In this document: in pieces, positions 45,399 to 56,690 of the stretch
How positions within the stretch are numbered: position 1 is the first letter of the stretch
How the letters are laid out: each line of letters begins with the position of its first letter
Assembly: GCA_022828595.1 (NCBI GenBank)
Contig: JAKGHH010000001.1
Location: 140,697,017 to 140,761,016, forward strand
Direction: 5' to 3'
Origin: Nelumbo lutea
Lineage: Eukaryota > Streptophyta > Magnoliopsida > Proteales > Nelumbonaceae
DNA length: 64,000 nt
Translations under genes and position numbers: made by a program
The notes under the pieces: model-generated
Databases searched by the model: none
Told to the model about the DNA's origin: nothing
What the model saw: only the letters and a program-made list of their open reading frames with translations

Positions 45399-48150
45399 TC
45401 TATATAATATATAAATGTGTGAATATAGTGTGAAACTTTTTTTTGGGTAGAAAGTGTGAAAATCTTTTTGAACTAAAGTTATCTTTATTTCTTTATTTGA
45501 AAAGGGGTGTAAAAGTCATTTTATTATAATTTTAATGTTATTTGTGTATTTAATCCATCTCTAATTGTAAGGGTTTAAAATGTAACTTCAATTATTACTT
45601 TCCACCTCATCTAATCCCTTCTCATTAAGTCTTATAGTTATGGTATTAAATCTCATTTTCTCTTATTAAATTCTGTATTTTAACTTTTCACTAATAAATG
45701 ATATTAAGTAGATCAATGTCAATATTTTTTAAAATATAAACCCATATATTCTAAAATTGCCTCAAAAACAAAACCATTCTTTATTCAAGTGGTGGCTAAG
45801 CAATTCAACCATCCATATCAAATTGGTTAACCTATGAAGTCATAATTAGGTAATAAAATTTTTTAAAATAGAAATAAATATAAAAAATTACAAAAAATGT
45901 GTACAAAATTAGACACATCAATGATATTTTTATGAATCAAATTAAAAAATAAGTGTAATAAACAAGAATTGTTTTTATTGATAATGAAAATGAAATACAT
46001 AATTTAGAACTAACAAAAAATGAAATTTAAAAATTAATAATAAATAATTCAGCTTTTGGGTTAAATGTGTTAACCTTTAATATCATAAATAAATAATAAA
46101 TATACATAAATTTTGTATAAAAACATTCAGACACATGTATAATATCATGTATTTATCATATTAAATAAAAAGTAAGTACGGCATATTAGAATTATTTTTA
46201 CACAAAAATACAAAAAAGGTTATAGAAATTTTGAACACATCTAAAATTCTATATTTAGTATATTATTCAAAAAATAAATAAGATTATGGAACTTTCTTTT
46301 GACTAAAATCAAGGTTTTAAAAATCGACCCAAAAATGGATCCGCTTTAGCTTCCGGTTTTCAAGTTATTGATTTAACCGTCCAATTTGGACAAATTAAAC
46401 TAGTAAGATGTAAAATATAATGTAACTTTTTATTTTGACCATTAGATTAGGATTAGGTTAAACTCTACCATATATTTACATTATTATAAGAGGGAGTGTC
46501 AGACTTTGAAAATTAAGGAGGCAACTGGTTAAAGTTGAGAAGTGAGAAAAAAGAAGAAGAATGAAGCATCGCCAGATTTGGTTGCCACCATATTCATCGA
46601 GCATTATTGTAGAAATATTTGCCCTAAGAAGAAGAAGGAATCATCAGCAACGGCTATCTCTTTGTTCATCATCACCGCTGCTACAACACCACTTGCCCTC
46701 TTTTTACATCTTTCTCATCTCTCTAAATTTCTATCGACTCCTACATTATTTGCTTCATTAGTGTATCTCAAATTTTAATATAAGATCGATGTCTAATCTC
46801 TCATCTCTTGTATCGATTTTTCAATTTCTTCATTGGAGTTGCATTTTTTTTTATTGTTGCAACTTAAAAAAAATCACAAAAATGAGAAAACTCGAAATCA
46901 AAATAGAATGACTAAAAACCCTAACTATTTTTTATCAGTGGGAATAATCGAACAAGATTTTGAGATATGAAAGTTTCTTTTATCAATTTTTATTTTTAAA
47001 ATAAATAAAAAATTAGAATTAGTTTGAAAGCAACTCGAAAACCATTAACCAACTTAAACATTTTAATGGTTAAACCGTCTAGATTAGTAGTTCTCTAAAC
47101 CAACATTTTTCTATAAATATAGAGATTTGGGGCCAAAACAGAACTAGTGACCTCACCAGTTCCCGGGCCAAACAGTTTGACTATTCGGTCTAGTCCAATT
47201 TTTAAAACATTAACTAAAACACTTATTTTTGAATTTAATCCCTATTTAATGGTAAGGTTTTATATTGTGAATTGAACTACTACTTTGCACCTCATTCAAT
47301 TCCCTCTATTTAGATATTACGTTCTTTTGATAAATGAACAAAAGAAAAAAGATCTATAGATAAAAGTGTGGATGCAGAGTGGAAGTTTTTTTGGACTAAA
47401 ATTACTTTTTATTTCTTTGTTTGATAAAGGGTATGAAAGTCATTTTATTACAGTTTTAATGCCAACTTTTGATGGTTACTAAAATACCCATATTTGTCTA
47501 TTTATTACATCTTTAACTGTAAGGGTTGAAAATGTAACTTCAATTATTATTTTCCACCTCATTTAATTTCCTTTCATTAAGTCTTATACTTAAAGGTATG
47601 AACTCCCATTTTCTCTTACTAAATCTTATATTTAGGTTATTTTTCACCAATAAATGGTACTAATTAGATCTATGCTAATATTTTTAACAATATAAATCCA
47701 TATATTTTAAAACTAGCTAAAAACAAAACCATTCTTTATCCAAGTGGCGGCTAAGCAATTCGACCATCTGAATCAAATTGATAAACCTATGAAGTCATAG
47801 TTACACAACAAATTTTTTTCAATTAGAAATAATGTATAAAAAATTAGACACATTTATGATACTTTTATTATTGAAATTAAAAAAGCCAGTGTAATAAAAA
47901 GAATTATTTTTATTGATAATGAAAATGAAATACATACTTTAGAACTAACCAAAAATGAAATTCTTTTACTATTAATTAAGTGACAAATTAATAATCAAAT
48001 TTGTTGTTAATTAACTAAAAATTCAAGGTTATGGTTAATATTTAAAAATTTAATAATGCATATTTTTTAATGTTGATTTATAGAAAATCATTATTGTTAA
48101 TTTAATATGAATTTGGTATTTTAACATTCAAGGTTGCATTTGATATTCCT
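45399..48150 (+). mobile_element. Helitron-like repeats, two 5' ends of the same family as 25725-27956
   Basis: 5'-end-like sequences TCTATATAATATATAAATGT (45399) and TCTATAGATAAAAGTGTGG (47353) are each followed by GAACTAAA/GGACTAAAATTA, TATTTCTTTRTTTGA and GTCATTTTATTA. Downstream blocks TTCATTAAGTCTTATA and CCAAGTGGYGGCTAAGCAATTC occur once per copy. No clear 3' hairpin end was found, so these are probably truncated or degenerate copies. The ORF around 46540-46780 lies between them without motifs. Confidence 0.55.
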
Positions 48151-48414
48151 TATTTTAAGTATTTATCTCCTTTTTGCAGTTAAAAGCTCAGTGTTTAGTC
48201 ATTTTAACAACAAAAAAGGAAATAAGTACTTAAAATAAGGAATGCCAAATGCAGCTTTATGTTAATTACCCAATGAATGTATCTTTTTAAGAACACAATT
48301 TGTATAGAGGCAAAAAAAAAAAAAAAAATCCTAAACAATTCATTCATAATATTCAAATAAGATAGACCATTTTAATTACTAACTTGTTAAGCATGGTCAT
48401 ATCACTAATAGTAT

Positions 48415-48950
48415 CATCATCATCATCCATGCCTTATCCCAATTATATGGGGTCGATTACATGAATCCTATTTCATCAATCTGTTCTATTTAAAGCTATG
48501 TTTGTTGTTAAATTATTAGTGCTTAAATCATTCCTTACTACTTCTATCCATGTCCTTTTTTGTCTACCTCGAGCTTTTCTAGCTCCTTCAATGGGTAATA
48601 AATCACTTCTTCTAATTAGTGCACTTGCCGGTTTTCTATGCACATGCCCAAACCATCTTAGTCTACTCTCACTCATTTTATCACCTATTGGATCTACTCC
48701 TAGGTTCCTACCGACAGGGGCGGAGCCAGGGGAGACCCAGGAGAGCCATGGTCCCCTCCTATGGTTCAGAAACTCCCCACTGAATTTTCATGTCAATTTT
48801 CTCCTCTTCCCACTCTCCATCTTAATAGTTGTCCCTCCTATGGCCATCCCATACTTCATTTATGTTTTGACCCCCTTATAACAATTTTCTGGCTCCACCC
48901 CAGCCTATAAATAACTTCATTTTTAATCCTATCCTTTCTACTTTTTCAAC
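48415..48950 (-). mobile_element. LINE (L1-like) 3' fragment with reverse transcriptase tail
   Basis: The minus strand encodes RIKNEVIYRN, then DPIGDKMSESRLRWFGHVHRKP, RGRQKRTWIEVVRNDL and a stop near 48476. This is the familiar C-terminal tail of plant LINE reverse transcriptases. The 3' end is AT-rich and followed by (GAT)n on the minus strand (ATCATCATC at 48413-48425). The element is truncated at its 5' end and split by a MITE at 48715-48903. Confidence 0.85.
48715..48903. mobile_element. hAT-type MITE (189 bp) inside the LINE fragment
   Basis: Ends CAGGGGCGGAGCCAGG and, inverted, CTGGGGTGGAGCCAG. Flanks CCTACCGA and CCTATAAA match at 5 of 8. The strongest evidence is that LINE sequence continues on both sides (…GGATCTACTCCTAGG | …AACTTCATTTTTAATCC). 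Confidence 0.75.
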
Positions 48951-49688
48951 TCTCCCATTTTAACATTTGTATTTATGCCACATTTATTTACATACCACTA
49001 ACAATACATAAATCCAAATTTAGATTAGGGCAAAAATGGAATTGGAGAAGAATTGAGAGAGACCCGTTCCACAACTTTTAAATTCCGGTATTTAGAATCA
49101 ATTGTAGCAAAGACGAATTTGGAAATTAGTAAGGATCCTTAATAACCAATCGATTTTGCTATGAATTGACACTAATTAATGGGTAGCGAAGGTTTAGAAG
49201 TTTGAGGATCTTTAGCAATAAAAAGTTTACTGTTGAATGGGTAATTCAACCTACAAATTTTATTGTTCAACAGTTCAATGAATCAGGTAGGCAATGTGAA
49301 CACCTTTCAAAGGAGCATTTGGTGAATCATTGAAATTCAAATGTTTTTACATTTCTCGATTGGGTTAAAGTTCTTATTTTTAGTGATGGCATAACTATAA
49401 ACAATAGATTGGTATAGTTTGCTTTTTTTTTTTTTCATGATATTGTTTTTCTTGGATTAGAGGGGGGGGGGGGGGGGGGTTGATTCTCATGGTTTGTGGA
49501 AAGAATTGGAATTAAAGGCAATCTGCAAAGTACTTTGGTGGCCAAGGAAAAAGCAAGGAATCATTCGATCATTTATTATTACTCGGTTTAGTATATCAGC
49601 TTTGCAGGATAGGAATATGGAAACTCCTTGGCAGTGTAAACATCTTGTCGACCATATCAAAACTCTTTGTTTAAACTGTGGGTGTTAA
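48951..49688. other. Intergenic DNA with an 18-nt G run
   Basis: Poly-G at 49462-49479. No coding motif seen. Confidence 0.45.
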
Positions 49689-50735
49689 AAGATATGTTTA
49701 AGAGAAGAAGAAGAAAACACAATTTATATTGGAAGCATAAGTATTTAAATACAAGAAGGTGGAGTCCAAGTACAACTCTAACAATAATAAAAGATAACCA
49801 CAAATAATGGATAAGAGCCAGCTACGTTCCGGAAATAGAGAGAGCCAACTAAGATATGGAAACAGAGGCGTGATCTACCCCTCAAGTTATACGTGGGCAT
49901 GTCATGTTTAACTTGGAACGAAGCAATGCAAATTTGTCAAAGGTGAGCCCTTTAGTGAAACCATCGGCCAGTTGTTGTACAGAGTTGACATGATGAACTT
50001 GAAGCTTCTTCTTGGCAACGAAATCTCGGACAAAGTGAATGTCAATTTGATCGAAAAAGAAGAATTGGATTTGCTATAAATGTTGTCGCAAAGTAAGGTA
50101 GGAGGTGATGGAAGGGGAAAGCCAATCTCATGGAGTAAAGATTGAATCCAAAGTGTCTCAATTGTGGTATTCTCTCTCAGTGCTAGACCTAGAGATGGTC
50201 TTTTTCTTTTTGGAAGACCAAGAGACCAGGTTGCTGCCAAGGAAAATGTAGAATCCACTCTAAGGCTTTCTGTCCACATGATCACTTTCCTAATCAGCAT
50301 TAGAAAATGATAGAAAGGAATCCACTGAAGACGGTGTGACACATAATCCATAATGCATGGTTGCTTTCAAGTAATGTAGAATACGTTTGACAGCTGCCCA
50401 ATGACTTGTTTAATTGATGGTGCATGCATGGACTAACATGCCTTATTGATAGAGAAGGTGATGCCAAGGCGAGTAAGTGACAAGTATTGTAATGCACCAA
50501 CAATCCATAGAGATATAATATCTTGTGTCATTTCTAAAGTGGTAACTGCAGCGGAAGTAACTGAGTTGTTGTCCAAGTGATTATTAGCCATCTCTTGTTG
50601 ATCCTGCTCTAATAGCATGAGAGATATGTTTAAGAGAAGAAGAAGATCACACAATCTTTATTCAATGCAAAGGTATTTAAATACAAGAAGGTCGTCCAAG
50701 TAGAATGGAAACTGAGACATGATCTATTAGGCTTG
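49689..50735 (-). mobile_element. Internally deleted Ty1/copia element
   Basis: The minus strand reads the end of a copia polyprotein with frame shifts. Reverse transcriptase end: SIVGALQYLSLTRLGITFSI (about 50510-50440). Next is AVKRI/HALWIM-type linker (about 50400-50340) and a GSNLVSWSSKK-like RNase H start (about 50240). Then DQIDIHFVRDFVAKKKLQVH (about 50050) and VQQLADGFTKGLT with a final TCPRIT stop (about 49985-49885). Similar sequences flank it on both sides (49689-49775 and 50626-50700, each with GATATGTTTAAGAGAAGAAG and GGTATTTAAATACAAGAAGG), interpreted as LTR parts. Gag, protease, integrase and most of reverse transcriptase are missing. Confidence 0.82.
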
Positions 50736-51086
50736 TAGATTTTAGGTGTTTTCGTAAAAATCTTAAAAACCTGCTCATTTAGGTGTTTTTAGGAATCATT
50801 ATCATTTTTACCTACAAGGCTGCAACATTTGGTGTTAGTTAATGCAAATTTTGAGAAATGTGTCTTGATAGACACTTCAACTATAATAAAAATGCATGCA
50901 TGCTATTCATCATTGGTGTTTATAGATCAAACATCCATTGTAGGTAGAAATGACAATTTGTATTGATGAACACAAAAATGGCAATGATACCAAACAAAGT
51001 GAATGACGCCTTAATGGCCCTGTTTATGAAAACTTCTAATGACTAGATCAACCTTCAAAGTCCGGAGTGGATGGGGATACAGGAGG
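50736..51086. other. Intergenic DNA, nothing recognised
   Basis: No gene or repeat assigned. Confidence 0.4.
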
Positions 51087-51471
51087 TAAGGATGGCAATT
51101 TTCCTTATTCCCATCGAGTACCCGATCTTGGGTCGGGGTTGGGGATTCATATGGCAGGGCAGGGATGGAGATAGGGAATGAAGTCTCCCATTATATATAT
51201 TACTCATATTATATATCAAAATATATTTAAAATATTATTTATATTTTAAAATTTCTTTTATTTTAAGTAAATTATTTTTAAAAAATATTGTTAGTTAACA
51301 AATTTTGGGGATTTGGGTCCCTATAGGAACCCATCTTCATCTGGGTTTAAGGATGGAGGATAACTTTTATCCTTAATGGGGGTCAAGGTCGGGGACATGG
51401 ATTAATTTCAAAATCAGGGTTGGGACGAGGAATATAATCCCCGCCTCGAACCTACCCCATTGCTATCCCTA
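51087..51471. mobile_element. hAT MITE (385 bp), same type as 13469-13889
   Basis: Ends TAAGGATGGCAAT and, inverted, TAGGGATAGCAATGGGG. Subterminal GGGTCGGGGTTGGGG and GGTTGGGACGAGG flank an AT-rich centre. Right flank GATACAAG, with GATACAGG found 3 bp away from the left end, suggests a disturbed 8-bp duplication. Confidence 0.7.
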
Positions 51472-51479
51472 GATACAAG

Positions 51480-51660
51480 TTCAACTTGAGCATGTTGGGT
51501 CGGGTTGAAGGTCAACATAGGCCCAACCTATAAAACTCAAGCTTGGGCTTGGCCCAGCCTAAGGTTATGCCCAAATTAATCAACCCAGGCCTAACCTGAA
51601 CTTAAAAAAAAAAAACTTAGGCTGGGCTTAGGATGAGTTTAAAAAAAATTATATATACAT
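51480..51660. mobile_element. hAT-like fragment with GGGCTTGGCCC repeats
   Basis: GTTGGGTCGGGTTG, GGCTTGGGCTTGGCCCAG and AGGCTGGGCTTAGG blocks precede ATATATACATAT. It resembles half of the 29280-29765 element. Confidence 0.45.
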
Positions 51661-51677
51661 ATTTACATAACCATCTA

Positions 51678-51710
51678 CTAGTAATTAAGCACATGGGTTG
51701 CACGTGAGAA
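51678..51710 (-). mobile_element. Helitron-like 3' terminus, minus orientation
   Basis: Read on the minus strand: CACGTG CAACC CATGTG hairpin, then CTTAATTA, then CTAG followed by T (CTAG at 51681-51678). The partner 5' end was not located. Confidence 0.5.
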
Positions 51711-52008
51711 GTTTTTAGATATATCATAGTTGACTCCGGAACCTTACCACAACACACTAACCCTGTGCATTAGGAACATTTACTCATGCATAATACTATG
51801 TAGGAGTATGAGGTGTTCTCCATGTGTGACTTCAATGTTATTTGTGAGAAGTGGGTAGAGTTCTTATGGATAGGAGATCCAGACTCATCATAGTTAATAT
51901 AGAAATTGGAAATTAACAAAAGTGACAATTTGATTAAAAATAAACTTAAATGTTTGTAGTAAATGTGCATGTGTATTGCACATGGAAATTTTAAATTACA
52001 TTAACAAC

Positions 52009-52085
<77 letters not shown>
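52009..52085. repeat. (TAT)n microsatellite
   Basis: About 25 uninterrupted trinucleotide units near the Helitron 3' end. Confidence 0.95.
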
Positions 52086-52086
<1 letters not shown>

Positions 52087-53454
52087 ATATTATATTCCAT
52101 TTTTATCATAAATAAAAATAATTTTTATTTTAACAGTTATTTTTATTTAATATGATGAGTATATAACATTAGAAATGTTCCAAAGTGTTTTCGGCATAAT
52201 TCTCTACTTTATCATTTTGTGTTCAATTTTTAAATATTTATTATTCAATTATGGCATCATGAGTTTCATTGAAAAGTTGGATCATTTACCCACCATCTAG
52301 ATAAGAAAAATATTTGCTTTCAGATCAGTTATATATACATACATATATATTATATATATATATAATATTACTTGTATGTTTTATTACATTTTAAAGATTT
52401 ATTACTTAACTACTATATCATTGATTGTTCCATTTGACCTAAACCAATAACCCACCACCCAAAAAGAAAAATAGTTTGATTTGTAGGGTGACGTTAAATT
52501 TTGTATTACATTTTCATCAATGATAAAATTATTTCTTATGTATAATACTTATTTTTGTTACTAAAATGAATGAATAATAATAGAGATGTATTTATTTTTT
52601 ATAAATATATAATAGCAGATATATGTGCTTGAAATTTTCTCTATTTTTTACTTTTTGTGGTTCTTTGTATTTTCTATTTTTACAAATTTTGTTATTTGAC
52701 AATGACATCATTCCATTTCTAGGTTGATTTTAAATTTAGCATTCCATTTTCATCATTAATAAAAATACTTCTTACATTCCATATTTAATTTTGCTTTATA
52801 TAATGAATATACAGTATTAGAGATATGCCCAATTCTTTTTTTTGTATTATTTATTTTATTTATTTTAATTTTTATTATTTGATTATGGCATTATTCATTA
52901 ACCCATTTGACCCCAAATGGTTGAATTTCTTACCCATCACTAGAAGGGAATAAAATGGTTTTTGATGGAGAGAGATTTGGCCCGACCCCTTGGCCATGCG
53001 ATATGTGGAAGCAATCGAGAGTGACCTGACAGAAGCGTCAGCTCGGCACGGCAGCGGGCCTACAACCTGTGCTCCGAGGAAAGGGGTCCCGAGCTACCCC
53101 AAAGAAGGAACCTACGACCTGAGCTCCCCAAGGAAGAATCTAGCTCTCCTCTGGAGGTCCTGAGCCTTACAAGGAGCGCAAAGGGCAAAAACCCAAGCTG
53201 ACCCACCCCGAGGCAGTTTGGGCCACACTTCTATCCGAACTCAAGACCACCTCGCACACCACTTCGGCTCCAAATCGCCTGACTGAACAATCGTACCCGA
53301 TGCCTAGGAAACCCGTACACGGAGGCGGCACACCTGACTGATTAGGGGTCTGACACATGACAGGCGCCCTCCAACGGCCACCTACCACTGCCATCTCAGA
53401 CGTGGTAGAGACGACCCTGACAAGGAACAGTTGAGGTTATGACAACCGAACTGG

Positions 53455-53600
53455 CAATTGGCAGTGGAGGTTATGACACCCGATCTGGCAGTGGAGGTTA
53501 TATACCCGATCTGGCATAGAAAATGACACTCGATCTGGTAGAGGAAATGACACCCGATCTGGCGGAGGTAATGATACCCGAACTGGCAGAGGTATGGAAG
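53455..53600 (+). repeat. 24-bp tandem repeats upstream of the LTR TATA box
   Basis: Five to six degenerate copies of ATGACACCCGATCTGGCAG plus GAGGAA/GGAGGT spacing. The array ends about 20 bp before TATAAAA. The 3' LTR has about four to five copies at 62020-62140. Confidence 0.85.
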
Positions 53601-53617
53601 TAAGTGTACAGGGTGAT

Positions 53618-53624
53618 TATAAAA
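53618..53624 (+). promoter_or_regulatory. 5' LTR TATA box
   Basis: TATAAAA in GATTATAAAAGGCCCC, also present in the 3' LTR at 62165-62171. It is the likely start of the genomic transcript. Confidence 0.7.
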
Positions 53625-53845
53625 GGCCCCTGTCTCTCAAAGGAGGTATGTGATATTTTGTGCTTTCTGGTCTTGAAATCCATTGTTTCCCCTTGCCTTC
53701 TCAAGAGTACTAACTTGAGCTTCGGAGTGTTCCAACTGGGTTCCTCCCCGGAAGTCTCCGTTTCCTTCCTTGTTTCAGGCACCCCCAATTCCATCAGAGG
53801 CGAAGTAACCGTCAGCTAGGACTGACCGGATTGTGCATCATCATT

Positions 53846-53861
53846 TGGCGTCGTCTGTGGG
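53846..53861 (+). other. Primer-binding site region
   Basis: TGGCGTCGTCTGTGGG begins 2 bp after the 5' LTR. The TGGCG start is usual for plant gypsy primer sites. The first nine bases match a tRNA-Asp 3' end with one change, but the match stops there, so the primer tRNA is uncertain. Confidence 0.55.
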
Positions 53862-53921
53862 AAACTTTCAAAAAGCCTCCCCTAACCTCTAACTCTCACT
53901 CCCAAAGAAACCTTAGCTTCC

Positions 53922-54862
53922 ATGGCTTCCTCTAGCAGCAACAGGCACAACAGCGACTTGAATGTTGTAGGGGAACATCCTCAGCCCGCCATTGTATGCA
54001 TCGGACAGTTAACCGTCCCCCTCTCGACGAACGGAATCCCTAGCCTCAATGCACCAAGCATGGTGACACCTGTGAATGTTCCCCTTCCCCTTCCTATCGA
54101 GACAACTTTCGCCAAACCAATCGTTGTCCCCCTGGCGACCAGCCAGAACCAGCTTGATGACCTGCTGCAATGCATGCGGGCAATGCAAGCCCAAATGCAG
54201 CAGTTCCAGCAACATCAACTCCATCAGCAGCAAATACTGCACCACATTTCCCAGCATCACTACCAACAGCAATTCTCCCAACTGCCTCTGAACCAACCAT
54301 AGCTCCCACCTCAGCACCCTACTCCGAAGCCGGTCAAGCCCTCCCCCTAGGGCGAGCGCCTTCACCGAGGAAAAGCCTCCCAGCTTCAGAACCCCTCTAG
54401 GAGCCAGGCCTCATCCCCGGGTAGGAGGGAAAGACCAATCACCTCTGCCTCGCAGCTCGCCGGTGGATCAAGAACCTCCTTTCCGAAGTCAGCACCTTGG
54501 CACTCTAAGTTCGAGCTCCCGCTCGCAGAGAACCAATTTGGCATCCTGGCCGTGGACTACCAACAGTCTGGGCCGATCGAGCTCGGCAACACCGAGGCAA
54601 GTAGCGCCAATACCAGGCCTTCTCAGCAGCGAAGACGCCGGCGAAGTTGCTGAACTACTACCTGTGTTATGCCCGAGCTCCGAGGTAAAGAAACAAGCTC
54701 GGACGAGGTAAAAGTTGCCCCTATTCTTTCTGTTCCTTCCCCCCTGTCATCAGAACTCCTTGTAGTTCCCATGCCCAAAGATTTCAAACTTCCTCCCCTA
54801 GACAAGTATGATGGGTCCTCTGACCCCAATGACCACGTCGATGCTTTCCAATTCGGGGAACA
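53922..54862 (+). pseudogene. gag remnant of the Tat-like element
   Basis: The ATG at 53922 opens an N-terminal region rich in Ser/Pro/Gln (a QQQ-type stretch at about 54190-54300), with TAG stops at 54300 and about 54349. The same frame then reaches the gag landmark MPKDFKLPPLDKYDGSSDPNDHVDAF (54771-54848). Immediately after, the sequence jumps to the HMIIGGSI motif that precedes the protease. The capsid-like retrotrans_gag core and CCHC zinc knuckle normally between them are absent. The product cannot build particles. The first ATG after the primer site was used as start. Confidence 0.82.
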
Positions 54863-55650
54863 ATCCACATGATCATTGGAGGATCAATCGTAGTAGGATG
54901 CACCTCGGCAACAGCTCGGGCATCAACCCGGGAGGCCGCCAAAGAAGAACAAAATCCCCCGAAGCGGCCTAGTACGGAAGACCCATATTCTTCACCGAAG
55001 ACGATGCGCGCAGGGTCCACTACCCCCACGACGACGCACTTGTCATAAAGATGAAAATCAACGACTTCGATGTCCGGCAGGTACTCATTGACTTCGGCAA
55101 TTCGGCAGACATCCTTTTTAAAGCAACCTTCGACAAGCTCCAGTTCCAAGAGATTAACTTGAAACCCGCGAAAACCATGTTGGTCGGCTTCAGCGGAGAA
55201 GAAGTTAGACCCCTGGGAAAGATCACAGTACTTGTGGAAGTCAGCACGTGGCCTAGCATAGTAAGACTCAGTCATGATTTTTTGGTGGTCGCGACCCCCT
55301 CCCCCTACAATGCCATAGTAGGTCAGCCGATCACCCACGCTTTAAAAGCTGTGGTGTCCACTTTCTATTTGGCCATGAAGTTCCCAACGGACTTCGGCAT
55401 CGGGGTAGTGCGAGGCGATTAGCTCAAGTCCCGCAAGTGCTACGTTGTCGTCCTCAAGGGAAAGGCCAAGGTAACCAGTGACCTCGAACTGGACCGACCT
55501 GCGAAACAGAACGAGGAGCGAGCTGCACCAACAGAGGAAATTGTTCCCATCTTTGTCTCGGCAGAGGACCCCACCAGATTACTTCAGGTCGGAGCATCCC
55601 TGGAAGAAGATCCGAACTGGTATGCTTCTTACTCGGTAACTTAGATGTTT
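54863..55650 (+). pseudogene. Aspartic protease domain (degenerate)
   Basis: Starts near HMIIGGS (54866). After one frame change it continues with the conserved HYPHDDALVIKMKI (about 55018) and the active-site strand QVLIDFGNSADILF (55078-55119). The catalytic Asp at 55090 is kept, but the usual DTG/DSG reads DFG. A flap-like GFSGEEVRPLGKI (55186) and YNAIVGQP (55308) follow. A TAG stop at 55420-55422 precedes a linker rich in Glu/Ala. Normally this enzyme cuts the Gag-Pol polyprotein. The altered triad makes activity unlikely. Confidence 0.85.
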
Positions 55651-55739
55651 TCGCTTGGTCCGCGGTAGAAATGCCCGGCATAGACCCTATGCTTCATAAC
55701 TCACAAGCTCAATACTGACCCTGTAGTCAGACCCATTGG

Positions 55740-56690
55740 ATAGAAGAAACGCAACTTAGCCTCAGAACGTTGGAGGGCGGTCGATACGGAGGTCGAGAAG
55801 CTCCTCGCAGCAGATTTCATAAGAGAAGTTCATTACCCGAGATGGGTAGCCAACCCCATTCTAGTGAAAAAGGCAAACGGCAAGTGGCGCATGTGCGTCG
55901 ACTACACCGACCTGAACCGAGCTTGCCCAAAATATTGCTTCCCCCTCCCCAGGATCGTCCGCCTGGTGGATGCGACATCAAGACACAAGTTGCTAAGCTT
56001 CCTGGATGCCTACTCGGGCTACAACCAAATCAGGATGAACCTGTCCGACAAGGAAAAAACCACCTTCATAACCGAGTTCGACTTGTACTGCTACAAGGTT
56101 ATGCCCTTCGGACTAAAAAATGCTGGGGCAACCTTCCAAAGGCTTGTGAATAAGCTGTTTCAGCCCTTAATTGGCACAAAGATAGAATGTTATGTAGACG
56201 ACATGGTCGTCAAGACACAGTTTTCGCATGAATTAATACAAGACTTGCATTCTGTCTTTCAAATCCTGCGTTAATTTAGCATGAAGCTAAACCCAAACAA
56301 GTGTGTCTTTGGTGTCACCTTGGATAAGTTCCTAGGGTATATCGTCAACCGGCGTGATATCGAGGCCAACTCGGATAAGATAAAAGCCATCATATATATG
56401 AGACCACCTCGAAAAGTGAAAGAGGTTTAGAGGCTGAATGGCAGAATAGCCGCTCTGAGTCGTTTCATGTCTAAGTCAGCAGACCGTTGCCTACCCTTCT
56501 TCAGGGCAATAAAAGGCAATGGGTTCGAGTGGAACCCGAAATGCCAGCTCGCATTTGACGAGCTCAAAAAATACCTCGCTAGTATCCCAGTATTGACCCG
56601 ACCCGAAGAGGGCGATGTCTTAGAACTGTACCTCTCGGCAAGTGACAAAGTGGTCAGTTTGGTACTGGTAAAGGAAGCAGATCGGGTCTA
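55740..56690 (+). pseudogene. Reverse transcriptase (Ty3/gypsy, broken by stops)
   Basis: In one frame: ERWRAVDTEVEKLLAADFIREVHYP (palm/fingers start), VKKANGKWRMCVDYTDLNRACP, LLSFLDAYSGYNQIRM with a catalytic Asp, FGLKNAGATFQRLVN, and the catalytic box YVDD at 56191-56202. The thumb region LGYIVNRRDIEANSDKIKAI follows. Stops at 56272, 56428 (TAG in KEVxRLNGRIAALSRF, where the family has Gln) and 56688 interrupt it. No frameshift from 55864 to 56690. It would copy the RNA genome into DNA if intact. Confidence 0.9.

Larger units (their letters stand above)
52963..53843 (+). repeat. 5' LTR (881 bp)
   Basis: Starts TGATGGAGAGAG and ends GTGCATCATCA. It pairs with the 3' LTR throughout. It is about 21 bp longer, mainly because of extra copies in the 24-bp repeat array and a different stretch near 53080. 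Confidence 0.93.

Noticed and set aside
55454..55681. Minus-strand ORFs within the second element's pol region
   Set aside because: They mirror sense protease/linker coding sequence and are shadows of GC-rich codons.
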